This document shows positions 51,804 through 60,826 of a DNA stretch of 64,000 nucleotides, in pieces. Within the stretch, counting starts at the first letter, position 1; each line of letters begins with the position of its first letter. The notes below the pieces were generated by a model. That model ran no database searches and had not been told where the DNA came from. It saw nothing but the letters and a program-made list of their open reading frames with translations. Position numbers and translations under genes: made by a program. This stretch comes from Chondrus crispus (taxonomy: Eukaryota > Rhodophyta > Florideophyceae > Gigartinales > Gigartinaceae): the NCBI RefSeq assembly GCF_000350225.1, contig NW_005179061.1:62001-126000 (forward strand), read 5' to 3'.

Positions 51804-53537
51804 ATGCAGTCGATCTCCCTACCACCAATCTCCCCCATTCGGGGATCATTGCCGGCCTCCGTCCCTGAATCATCTGTCAGAAATCACCTCACCACGTGCG
51901 GTCCAGATTTGTTTGGAAAGTCAATGAAATTTTCAGCGAAAGAGCTTCTAGACTCACCCCACTGTCGTTTCGTATCAACTCCTGCTGCTCTTAAAGAAGA
52001 AAGAGAACGACAAGGGCCGCTTGATCAACACCATGAATTGTCGTTTGTAGAACCCATTAATGTATATCACATTTCTTGGCGTTCTGGAACTACCAGAGAC
52101 ATTGTCTATGACGAGCACAACTGGGGGGCTGTTTCCGATTCTGTGGACAGAGCAGTACGAGACACTGGTTTCGTCCTGGGAAAATGGACGGAGCTGAAGA
52201 CTATTGAAGAAGGGATTGAAGAAAAAGAATCACTTGCATTGAAGAAAGCTCGCGACATTCTGCAGCAACAGCGATTACATCTTCTCATCGATGAAATTCA
52301 AGTTCCAATGGGTCATTTTGTTTATTCAACTCTATCGCACAACGAGATTTCCGTACGCTCAAAACTCGCAAGTCAACTCGAGAACCTTGCGTCTTTTGTG
52401 AGGGCCCTGTGTCCGAGATATGTACTAGCCGATATTCATGTGTTGGAGCTTTCCGAATCTACTTGTACACCATTCTTCATAGCACCAGTACCATTGCATT
52501 GTTCATGTACTACAGTTATTTCTGTTTTCACAAGGGGGGGAGTCCTTACGGAGAATCAAGTTCAAAGATACAATGTGGAAGAAACATTTGGCAGTATTGA
52601 GCTCGGAGACATATCTCGTGTAGAATGTGTTGAGCAGCCCCCATGCTTTACCGGTGATACGGTCAGTGTATACATGAAATTGGATGACTCAGCCCCGGTC
52701 CTGTTTCTAAAGGATGGAGGCTTTGCAATATTCGACGCAGCAAAACACTACCTCAAATTCGGTACTGGTTCTTTGAATGGAGCACTCTGCGCATTATTGC
52801 TGCGAATTTGCGATTGTGGCAACTCCAAAATCTTATCACCACCTAGTGCTGCAGAGATGAAATTCGTTTGGGAAGAGAGTATTCTGCGGTACAAAGAGTA
52901 TGAGTTTTTGGCAAATGGGGTTTTGGGAGATGGAAACCAGTTCTGCCCCCTAAGCGTGCCTCGGCTCTCTCGCAAAATTCCAGAACGTTCATTGGAATCG
53001 TATGCTGGTGAAATCAACATGTCTTTACGAGAGCCTCTCCAATACGATTCGTGTGAAGGAACTGTTCACAAAGGACAGAATTTCTTTCGAAAGTCTGTGG
53101 GAACTCCAGTCTTTTTACTTACAGAAGTTGTTAACCACAGAAGTGGAGACCAGTGGGAGGAGGTATGCGGCATTGCGCGAATTGCTGAAACGTCATATGA
53201 CACTGCTAAATACGTCCAAGCTCATGGACAAAAATTTGACTATCCCTACGTCCTTGTGCAAGTCGACGTATTGCGCAAGAATGTTGCACAAGTATCATTC
53301 CCTACTGCTTTTGTAGACAGCACCGGGCGGAAGGTTGAGACCATGAAAGACATCGTACCTTCAAGTGATGAGTTGTACCCATGGGATGTCTCAAGGCTAC
53401 AAATCCAAGTCTTTTCTACGACAGGAATATCAGACGATGACAGGGGCTTTTCATCTGGATTGCGTCTGCCTCAACTCAGTAGCGGAATGGCGAATACGGC
53501 TCCAAGTACGAATCCCCCGTTCCTCTCGCACGAGTAG
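51804..53537 (+). CDS. Hypothetical protein, 577 residues
   Basis: The open frame begins at 51540 inside the palindromic repeat, but the TATA box at 51707 makes the ATG at 51804 (MQSISLPPISPIRG) the likely start. I recognise no family. It is mainly globular with no signal peptide or membrane segment. It includes a charged helix (EEGIEEKESLALKKARDILQ), a beta-rich middle with a CSCTTVISVF strand, and a C-terminal region (EEVCGIARIAETSYDTAKYV) that could be a small beta domain of chromatin-reader type; that is a guess from strand pattern only. It is divergent from the ParB-like gene, and AATAAA follows 3 bp after the stop. The clean frame, TATA box and poly(A) signal support a functional gene. 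Confidence 0.6.
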   Translation: MQSISLPPISPIRGSLPASVPESSVRNHLTTCGPDLFGKSMKFSAKELLDSPHCRFVSTPAALKEERERQGPLDQHHELSFVEPINVYHISWRSGTTRDIVYDEHNWGAVSDSVDRAVRDTGFVLGKWTELKTIEEGIEEKESLALKKARDILQQQRLHLLIDEIQVPMGHFVYSTLSHNEISVRSKLASQLENLASFVRALCPRYVLADIHVLELSESTCTPFFIAPVPLHCSCTTVISVFTRGGVLTENQVQRYNVEETFGSIELGDISRVECVEQPPCFTGDTVSVYMKLDDSAPVLFLKDGGFAIFDAAKHYLKFGTGSLNGALCALLLRICDCGNSKILSPPSAAEMKFVWEESILRYKEYEFLANGVLGDGNQFCPLSVPRLSRKIPERSLESYAGEINMSLREPLQYDSCEGTVHKGQNFFRKSVGTPVFLLTEVVNHRSGDQWEEVCGIARIAETSYDTAKYVQAHGQKFDYPYVLVQVDVLRKNVAQVSFPTAFVDSTGRKVETMKDIVPSSDELYPWDVSRLQIQVFSTTGISDDDRGFSSGLRLPQLSSGMANTAPSTNPPFLSHE

Positions 53538-53540
53538 AGC

Positions 53541-53546
53541 AATAAA
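53541..53546 (+). terminator. Poly(A) signal AATAAA of the 51804-53537 gene
   Basis: AATAAA beginning 3 bp after the TAG stop, on the same strand. Confidence 0.5.
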
Positions 53547-54026
53547 TCCGCCCCACGCTCGTGTGCAAACCTTCCCACTCAAGAGGAAAAGAAATTGAAG
53601 AACGTCAGGTCAATGTACCAACACTCTTCATCCATACATCTTAGACCCACATCTGTTTATGGCCAGTACCATTACCATTACATTGACAACACTTGTACAA
53701 CACTTGTACTCATTTTCTTTCATCGTTAATGTTTGTTCCAGTAGATGGTTCAAGGCGTGTCTAGGCGGTCGCCTCCCCTTCTTCTTAACCTCCTTGTCAG
53801 TAGCCGTCATTCCTTCTCATGAAACCTTTTCTAAGTGGTCGCTTTCCTCTCTTCTTTTAACCAGTCGGGACCAAGGACCAAGGAAGGTAGTTAACAGGAT
53901 GTGTCACTGCTTTACACTACAGAACACTATTACGGATATAAAATAATTAATAAAAAATCCAACCAAGAATTGTCGCACGACAAGATTTTCAGTAGCTGTA
54001 TGGGTGGCAACCCATAGTTTTCGTGC
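53547..54026. other. Intergenic with a half hairpin
   Basis: No gene recognised. It contains one unit related to the 49-bp repeat of 48729-48850 (about 53870-53925) and a half copy of the P hairpin (53966-54015, TTGTCGCACGACAAGATTTT). Confidence 0.55.
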
Positions 54027-54034
54027 TATATAAA
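54027..54034 (+). promoter_or_regulatory. TATA box of methyltransferase-SET gene 2
   Basis: TATATAAA, 330 bp before the ATG at 54357, giving a leader of about 300 nt. The leader ends in a run of CACCTCGACAAC-like repeats (about 54253-54312). Confidence 0.5.
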
Positions 54035-54356
54035 CTACGTACCTTTGTAATGGCACGGCGGGTTCAAGACCGGTTTATGTGGTCGCCTTCCCACGTTCTC
54101 AACTACTCTTTTTTAGGTGCTCACTTTTCGGTCTTACCAATCACGTTTTCAGCGGTTGCCTTTCCTTTCTTCCGGAGAGTGAGCTTTTGGTCAACTCTCT
54201 CTCAGGTCAATTTAACGCTGGCTCAAGGATTCCAAGTTCATCCTTTCCTCACCCACCTCGACAACCACCTCGACAAACACCTCGTCGAACACCTCCACAA
54301 CCACCTCAACTTCGACACCAAGGCTCTCTCATCTCGCTACACACCATAACTTAACC

Positions 54357-57316
54357 ATGTCTTCAAGAATTGCGTACCTCGTCAAGCATTTTCTCATCTG
54401 CAGGAGCATCTGGAACCGAACAAACGAAACTGCTTCTCGCAAGGACCAACTCTTCGTGCCGTTTTATAAATGGATCCTCACGACTCGAGAATCCAGAACA
54501 GTTGCAACGCCGAAAGAAGTTACAGACCTTCTGAATGCCATCCTTCGCAACGGAAGTCAGACCCCACGTCACGAAGTCTACTCCACCACCGACCTGAAGA
54601 ACAAGCTCTGTATCAATGCTCATGGCCAGTACTATCGCATCGCTCTCGCTGCGGATTGCGAACTAAATGAATCGGACAGTCGCGTCCGCGATTTCATCGA
54701 CGCAGCAATAGAAGAAAGCGACTGGTTTAGGTTGGATGCCGTCATCTGCGGTTTCTTCACCGATTTTGGAGCCCCAAAGACCCAGTCTCTCGCGAAAGGC
54801 AATCTCCGCACTGATCCATGCACGCGATTTGAGCAGCTTGTCTTCCTTTCAGCCATTGCATACCTTTCAAAAATGTTGAAGGCCGGAAAGAGACCGCAAA
54901 GCAAAAAGCGAAAGTTGTCGGACGGCAAGGCAACAACCGACAAAGCATTCCTTGGAAAAATCTCTCCGAGCAGTCTAAAAAAACATTCACAACTGATTGG
55001 AAAAACTATTCAAGCAATAACAAGGGCTTGGGACGCATTTGCAGTTTACCTTGGCTTTCAAAGTATTGAAGACATGGTCCTCCCTTACGTGCGTGTCAAT
55101 TCTGCTCTGCAGTTTGAAGTCATTTCAAAACGCACTGATGGATTCGCGCCTTACATACAACTTCAGCACATCAACATCGATGTCGAACCTACTCATGAGG
55201 CCCAAGACACCTTCGAGGGTGTAGTTGGTCGCCCTCATGAATTGGACAACGCCATCAGAATATTCGCTGAAGACTTCTTCTCAGACGTCCGCGAAGCAAT
55301 ATGCTCGACTGATTTATACACCCGCTCACAAAATTCCGAATGGGGACATATGGATCGTTTCAAGATTCCACCTGGAGGAGTTGTACCATCTCGATTCCAA
55401 CTCCTCTCCACCACATTGGTACAGAAGATTCGGTCCACAATGCCCCAGGCGACTGGAGACGACGCAATGGATATTGATGAAGCTAGTGCCAGGCCGTCAA
55501 ATCCTCTGCAAACCAAGCCACGTTCATGTTCACCGCCCGCAGACGACTACACAATTGCCAAACTCCCAGAGATTACAGATCAAGAGATGAAAAAGAAATG
55601 GGCTACTCTAGAGAAGGAAATGACGCCCTTCTTGAGGATGCACGATGTTCCCTTTGAGGAAATACAAGATACTGAGGAGAGCTTCGGTTGCACGTCTCCA
55701 ATACTAGGAAAAGTCCAGCTACTCCTCACAGATCCTCCGTTCAACATTAGAAGATTGGCAGGATCCAGGAACGCAACGTACGACGACCTTACTGAAGATC
55801 AAATGAAAATGGTCGTCGAGAGAGCCGCCCGTCTCCTTCGTGCAGGAGGGCATGCAGTCATTTACTGCAGTATCCAACAGTTCAGCCTCTGGGAAAAGCA
55901 CTTCAACGATCACAAGACCGACCGTAACACCCAAGCTGAGCGACCGACTTTTGATGTCGATTCAGTTCCAATTATCTTTACCAAGCACCTGTCAGCTCGA
56001 AACGGTGCCTCATAAGGTCTTCCAATACACTGTCGTCTATTGCCGAGTTTGCAGTTCATTTAACGAAACTGGGACCGTCTCAAGCAGAAAAAAGAGAAAT
56101 GGTCAATTACAAGAACTTCAACTACGTCGCTTCAACCTATCCAGCTTATCGAAATGTAATTGACAACTGCAAGGGGCTTCTTCCTTCCGAATCCGTTCGA
56201 GTTCAGAAGTCTGACAACTCTGGAACGGCAGACCTTCGGCCGGAGCAAAAACCTCTAAGTGTGCTCAAAGAACTCATCAGCCGATTTTCTCAGCCAGGTG
56301 ACATCGTCGTGGACCTGTTTTCTGGAACGTTCGCAACTGCTATAGCCTGCTTCGACTTGCCCAAACATCGCCAATTCGTTGGATGCGAAAGGGACAGTAT
56401 CTGTTACAGCCATGCCTCCAAGCATGTTTTCAAATGCATTGCACGCATCATTTCCGAACGCAAAACGGATGTGCCTTTCTCCCCCGAACTTCTGGACGCC
56501 GCTTTGTACGTCAACGACTACGACAAGAGTTACAGGTTGCCTTCTGATCCTCGATGGAAATCTCCAAAAGGCATGCCTCAATATCAAATCCTTCCGCAAC
56601 ACTTGCTAGCACATATCGCTGCCGAATGGAATAATCCCGAGTTCCTTGTGCGTTGCCTAAAAAAACCAGTGCACAAGTGGACTCGCGAATTTCGTGGACT
56701 GTTGGAGCAAACGGACCCCAAGACTCTTATGATCACCGATTACACCAATGCAGGTGTTTTTCTTGCTCCGTCGACAATCAAACATGAAAGAGCTGGAATG
56801 GGCGTCTTTGCTTCCAGGACGTTCGCGAAGGGCGACAAAATCTGCTCTTTCTTCGGTACACTCATTTACCATGACTTGGCATCCCGCAAGGAAGTTCATA
56901 AGACGTACGGTGAAGGTATCTTAAGTGTCACGGTCAAGCGCTTCAACAAGTACAGCATCCAGATTAGGATCGAGGGTCATGCCTTCAACAACATCAAGGG
57001 GAGGTCGCAAGGAAAGAAGCCCATATTTGTCACTCCAGCCCCATTTTGCGTTGGGGGATACATCAACGACATGAGATATCATCCCGACGACGAAGAATAC
57101 GATTTATTTCTTAATAGCACACGCGGCAATGCTGGTAACGAGACAATGGGTAATATTCGCAAGGCGAATGCTAGGTTTACCCAGTCGAAGCCTGTTCACC
57201 ACCCCTCCCAGCTAACAGATACAGATCTCATCTACATAGAAGCCGACGAACTCATCAATCCTGGCGCTGAGATATTCGTACACTACAGTGAGAATTCACC
57301 ATTCGTCCATGAATAG
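54357..57316 (+). pseudogene. Methyltransferase-SET fusion gene, copy 2, with one frameshift
   Basis: The ATG at 54357 opens 552 codons homologous to copy 1, with shared blocks IQAITRAWDAFAVYLGFQSI, FAEDFFSDVREAICSTDLY and VQLLLTDPPFN (DPPF at 459-462). The frame ends in TAA at 56013-56015. The homology continues without a gap in the -1 frame (IAEFAVHLTKLGPSQ, then MVNYKNFNYV) to 57316, so one base is missing near 56012-56014. The second part has LRPEQKPLSVLKELI, VVDLFSGTFATAIAC and the SET domain (GMGVFASRTF, GGYINDMRYHP, INPGAEIFVHY). The SET motifs are weaker than in copy 1 (GEEL to GAEI). It is either a recent pseudogene or an assembly error of one base. It lies on the opposite strand from copy 1. 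Confidence 0.82.
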
Positions 57317-57321
57317 CTTGT

Positions 57322-57984
57322 AAACAACAATTTTGCCTAGTTTCTATTGATGAATTCCAAACCTTGTCGTCACTCAATCCGTCGATGGGATCGTCGTCGA
57401 ACCCCGCGTCCTTAGGACGTGATCGTAGAACACGGCAATGTTATTTCGCAAGAGACCATTGTCAACAGGCGAGAGGATTCTGATGATCACTCTTGTTTAT
57501 TTGTAGTCTCTGAACGTAATATAGATCGTTGCGAGCGCAATGTCGTTTGTTTACGTGCTGCAGTTTTCGTAATGACTAATGCAACGTCTAGTAACACTTG
57601 CCTTGCATAAACCGTGCCTGACCTTATTCCTCGGTCATCCGTTCTGAGGGTAGAATTTGTCCCTCCTTGGGATAAAGACCGGTAGGGACACGTAGAGACA
57701 GCGGCAATAATGCAATGTCTTACTCATGGTTCACCACGGGTAAGACATTGCATTTGGGTCCACACGTGTACTACATTCTGTGTTTGTCGCGCAACAAGAT
57801 CGACAAAAGCTGTATGGGTGGCCACCCATACCAGAATCAACCTCTAAAAATTTAACAAAAAATAATCTAGTTCCAGTATGGCTGGCCACCCATACAGCTT
57901 TGGGAAATCTTGTCGCGCGACGGCCATTAACATGTCATACCAAAGAAACTTGCTTGCGCAGGCCTGCGCGGTATACCTCCATAT
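57322..57984 (+). repeat. Repeat block A, copy 2, with hairpin P4
   Basis: Collinear with 41844-42588, starting 6 bp after the stop of the SET gene. It contains hairpin P4 at 57784-57921 (CAAAAGCTGTATGGGTGGCC arms) with one arm changed to TTGTCGCGCAACAA. A small inverted pair, ATGCAATGTCTTAC and GTAAGACATTGCAT, lies just upstream. Several small indels separate the copies. Confidence 0.9.
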
Positions 57985-58180
57985 TTTATACAGCAATGAC
58001 GATGTCGTACGACACCCCCTGCCGGCCTGTGATCAGTGGCCACTGATCACAGCTCCCCACTGATCACAGCTCCCAACCCTCAAAAATTGCAAACAAATTT
58101 TGCAAATTTTATACAGCAATGACGATGTCGTCCGACACCCCCGGCCAGCCTGTGATCAGTGGCCACTGATCACCGAACAC
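57985..58180 (+). repeat. Palindromic satellite, array 3
   Basis: Two units with TGATCAGTGGCCACTGATCA at 58030-58049 and 58153-58172, again exactly 123 bp apart. Here the array follows block A, whereas at 41.4-41.8 kb it precedes it. Confidence 0.9.
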
Positions 58181-58615
58181 AACCCCTTTGATTGACGGTG
58201 TGGTAGCGTAAGGCAAGGTTCTTGTTGTATTTGCAGAGATTTCCTTGGCTGACGCATCGCACACAACCCGTCTAGTTTTTCCACGCCTTGCAATCGAAGG
58301 AGGTGGTTGCGGAAGAGGTATTGGTAAGAGGCGCTACCGCAGTAATGTGAAGATATACCTGGTGGGAGATCTGGGAAGGCTGTGGGCACTACCATCGCGT
58401 GATACGCGTATTTCCAGAACCGAGCTTTATCGCGTCGCAAATATGTCTTCTGCACACGGCGAAGGAGAGTTGCCTCCGGCGCGCAGAGGCAAACGTTACG
58501 TTTTTGGGTTGTCAGATATGCGGGCTACTTTTCGTTAGTAATGGCTGTGAAGATAAACTGGATCTATATTACTTCTCACAACTTTCTCACAACTATGGCT
58601 TTTCATTTACTATCT
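58181..58615. other. Intergenic
   Basis: Frames on both strands are short and unrecognised. Nothing further can be supported. Confidence 0.35.
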
Positions 58616-58930
58616 TCAATTGCTTGCATGATTTGGCATAATCACGGAAGCGCAAGTCTTCGCTTCCGCACAGAACACCTCGTATATCGGCGGAAGATCA
58701 TCTTGAATGGCCTCTTCCAAAACGGGCGTAGAGTATCCACCGTCGGGATGCGCTGCTAGAAGAAGGTTCATGGCTGCCCGACAAATTCCTGCACTCCTCG
58801 GTTGGTCCGCGCTGATCACCTCTCCTTCTGCAAGCAGTCGGGCCCAAGACTCAAGGACAGAGTCTATGTAGACGGAACGATATTGGAAGAAGAGTTGCTT
58901 GCCGGTCAAGGGATATTGAACGCCAGGATA
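58616..58930 (-). pseudogene. Short protein fragment, unrecognised
   Basis: About 105 codons are open without an ATG at the start. The peptide looks protein-like: QLFFQYRSVYIDSVLESWAR, then GICRAAMNLLLAAHPDGGYS. It could be a gene remnant or an internal exon. It follows the gene at 59028-59651 on the same strand but lies beyond that gene's poly(A) signal. Confidence 0.25.
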
Positions 58931-58986
58931 TAACTAGTTACTAGACCGTGCAACCAATAGTATGTGAAATGATGAGCCAGATCGTG

Positions 58987-58992
58987 TTTATT
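58987..58992 (-). terminator. Poly(A) signal AATAAA of the 59028-59651 gene
   Basis: AATAAA on the minus strand, 36 bp after the stop at 59028. Confidence 0.5.
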
Positions 58993-59027
58993 CCCAACAG
59001 ACCCACTACATGTATTTCATCCAATTC

Positions 59028-59651
59028 TTAATCATCTATATCATTATCATCCATTAGGTTCTCGTCGTGACGATACGTACTGGCTCCAATGCCGCCATAA
59101 CCAAATCCCCGAAGCGTCTGTTCGAAACGGGCTCTCTTCCTCGCACGGGAGTCCTTTATGGGACTCGTATACTTGCCGGTATCGGTGCCCTCCATCCATT
59201 GCCGCTTAGAGCTTTGGTGCGGGGAGGCATTATTGCTGTGCAGAACGCCCCCACCAGGCCCGAATGATCCTGAACTTGCAGTAGATCGAGGAGATGCAGG
59301 AGCCAAAACGTAACCTTCCGGGTTTTTTAAAACGTCTTGTTCGTGCGGGGTCATTCTCGCAAACGACTCGCCAAGGCCATTCCGAAACGTTTGGTTGCGA
59401 AAAGTTTGGATGCTTGCCGTGAGAGTTTTCAAGAGAGCCCTGTGAGCCTCAGCCATTTGCTCCATTTTTGACAAAAACAAACCGTCACTACACATCAATT
59501 CTCTCGCTAGACGCAAACCTCCGAGGCGTGTGCGGGGCTCCCTGATTCCATGCTTGCGACACGTTGACTTCAATTCCCGCAGAGCTTCGGTTTCGTATCT
59601 CGGACGAGAAGGCCCCCCCTTGGCATCACCAGCGATTGGTGGCTCTTCCAT
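59028..59651 (-). CDS. Hypothetical protein, 207 residues, helical with basic C-terminal part
   Basis: ATG at 59651 (MEEPPIAGDAKGG). No family is recognised. Residues 20-100 are predicted helical (YETEALRELKSTCRKHGI, LFLSKMEQMAEAHRALLKTL). A Ser/Pro/Gly linker and a basic stretch (SRARKRARFEQTL) that could be a nuclear signal follow, then an acidic end (DENLMDDNDIDD). The overall plan, a helical segment plus a C-terminal basic KRAR motif, recalls the C-terminus of the retrotransposon's antisense protein, but no alignment is claimed. The poly(A) signal 36 bp after the stop supports expression. No TATA box was found upstream. Confidence 0.5.
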   Translation of the reverse strand: MEEPPIAGDAKGGPSRPRYETEALRELKSTCRKHGIREPRTRLGGLRLARELMCSDGLFLSKMEQMAEAHRALLKTLTASIQTFRNQTFRNGLGESFARMTPHEQDVLKNPEGYVLAPASPRSTASSGSFGPGGGVLHSNNASPHQSSKRQWMEGTDTGKYTSPIKDSRARKRARFEQTLRGFGYGGIGASTYRHDENLMDDNDIDD

Positions 59652-59929
59652 TCCTCAACCGGCGAGAACACTTGACTTCTTGGTAAGAAACAGGAGTCCT
59701 CCTCGGTCTGGACCGACTTATTCGGAAATGCTCTCAGCGCAGAAAGTGGTTTTTGAACATTCGCCCCCCTGCTTGAAATACCCTCGTGTCCAAGTCGCGC
59801 CACCACGAACCAAATGACGTGGCACCCGTTCCTGGTTTGGTCCCTACACTGAAGGACGGTGTGGAAGCGGGCATTACCATCCCATACCATACCTTCTCCC
59901 GTGACTTCACATCCCCGCCCGCCCGTAGT
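59652..59929. other. Upstream region of the 59028-59651 gene
   Basis: No gene or clear promoter element identified. Confidence 0.35.
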
Positions 59930-60310
59930 CTCAAATGTCCTAATCCCACGTAATCTTCACATCCCACGAATCTCCTAATCCTAGTTACTCCCCTACTCGC
60001 CTAAATCTCCAAAGCACAGCGAATCCCTAAAGTACGAAAACCATCCTGCTCCTTACTCCTGAATCCCCTGCCGGCCTGTGATCAGTGTCTACTGTGATCA
60101 GTGTCTACTGATCACAGCTCCCACCCCGCAAAATTTGCCACCAAATTTTGCAAATTTTATACAGCAATGACGATGTCGTACGACACCCCCTGCCGGCCTG
60201 TGATCAGTGGCCACTGATCACAGCTCCCCACTGATCACAGGACCCAACCCACTTCACAACCACGTTTTTCAACGTCCATCTCTTCTTAGACAAACACGTA
60301 TTTATAAATG
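59930..60310 (+). repeat. Repeat block B with palindromic satellite, copy 2
   Basis: Collinear with 43190-43870. It has TCCTAATCCCACGTAATCTT at the start, one perfect TGATCAGTGGCCACTGATCA at 60201-60220, and a local duplication of TGATCAGTGTCTACTG just before it. It continues into TTAGACAAACACGTATTTA as in copy 1. Confidence 0.9.
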
Positions 60311-60439
60311 CCGCGCCCCAGTCACTGAAAAAGCGACGCTCTCGTACTACAACAACGCACCGTTACCAAAACTGCAGAGAAAATGGGACTACAATATAGA
60401 GTACAGGGAAGGAAACCCCAAAAAGATTTAGAGCTACTT

Positions 60440-60623
60440 GTTTACATAAAGAGATAGAGAGAAATGGAGATGCAGCCAAAGAGGCGGAGAGGAAGGGAGA
60501 AAGAGAGAGAGGGAGACAAAGGAAGAGAGATGGACACAAGTATAGAGAGATGGACACACACATAGATAGATGGTCACATACATAAAGAATTGGACAGACA
60601 CATAGAGAGATGGGTATACACAT

Positions 60624-60654
<31 letters not shown>

Positions 60655-60712
60655 CAGAGGGAGAGACAGAGAGAGAGACAGAGAAAGAGACAGAGAAAGA
60701 GACAGAGAGGAT
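60440..60712. repeat. GAGA/GACA microsatellite
   Basis: A long degenerate run of AGAGA, GACAGA and ATGGACACA(C/T) units, with CACATAGA(G/T)AGATGG repeated several times. No coding significance. Confidence 0.85.
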
Positions 60713-60749
60713 TATTCAACCATTTCTGCAATCGGTGGTATGCACTCTA

Positions 60750-60755
60750 TTTATT
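60750..60755 (-). terminator. Poly(A) signal AATAAA of ParB-oxygenase copy 3
   Basis: AATAAA on the minus strand, about 72 bp beyond the stop at 60827. Confidence 0.5.
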
Positions 60756-60826
60756 GTCCAGCTAGGCATTATGGAATTGTAAAGGAGGTTACTTAGTCAC
60801 TATCGTGTTCGGGCTCTTCGGCTTCG

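Noticed and set aside
51197..51838. 213-codon minus-strand frame over the palindromic minisatellite
   Set aside because: It is a repetitive translation of the satellite (CMHLFVRLSYHPEG repeated), not a protein family.
41363..58180. Blocks A as LTRs of a 16-kb retroelement between 41.8 and 58 kb
   Set aside because: Copies lack TG...CA ends, a primer-binding site and any reverse transcriptase between them. The order of block A and the satellite differs on the two sides.
58156..58538. Overlapping frames of about 97-99 codons on both strands
   Set aside because: No start context, domain or conservation with the other module copy.
41640..60220. CRISPR array formed by the 123-bp repeats
   Set aside because: Units are tandem copies with no unique spacers, and the host is eukaryotic.
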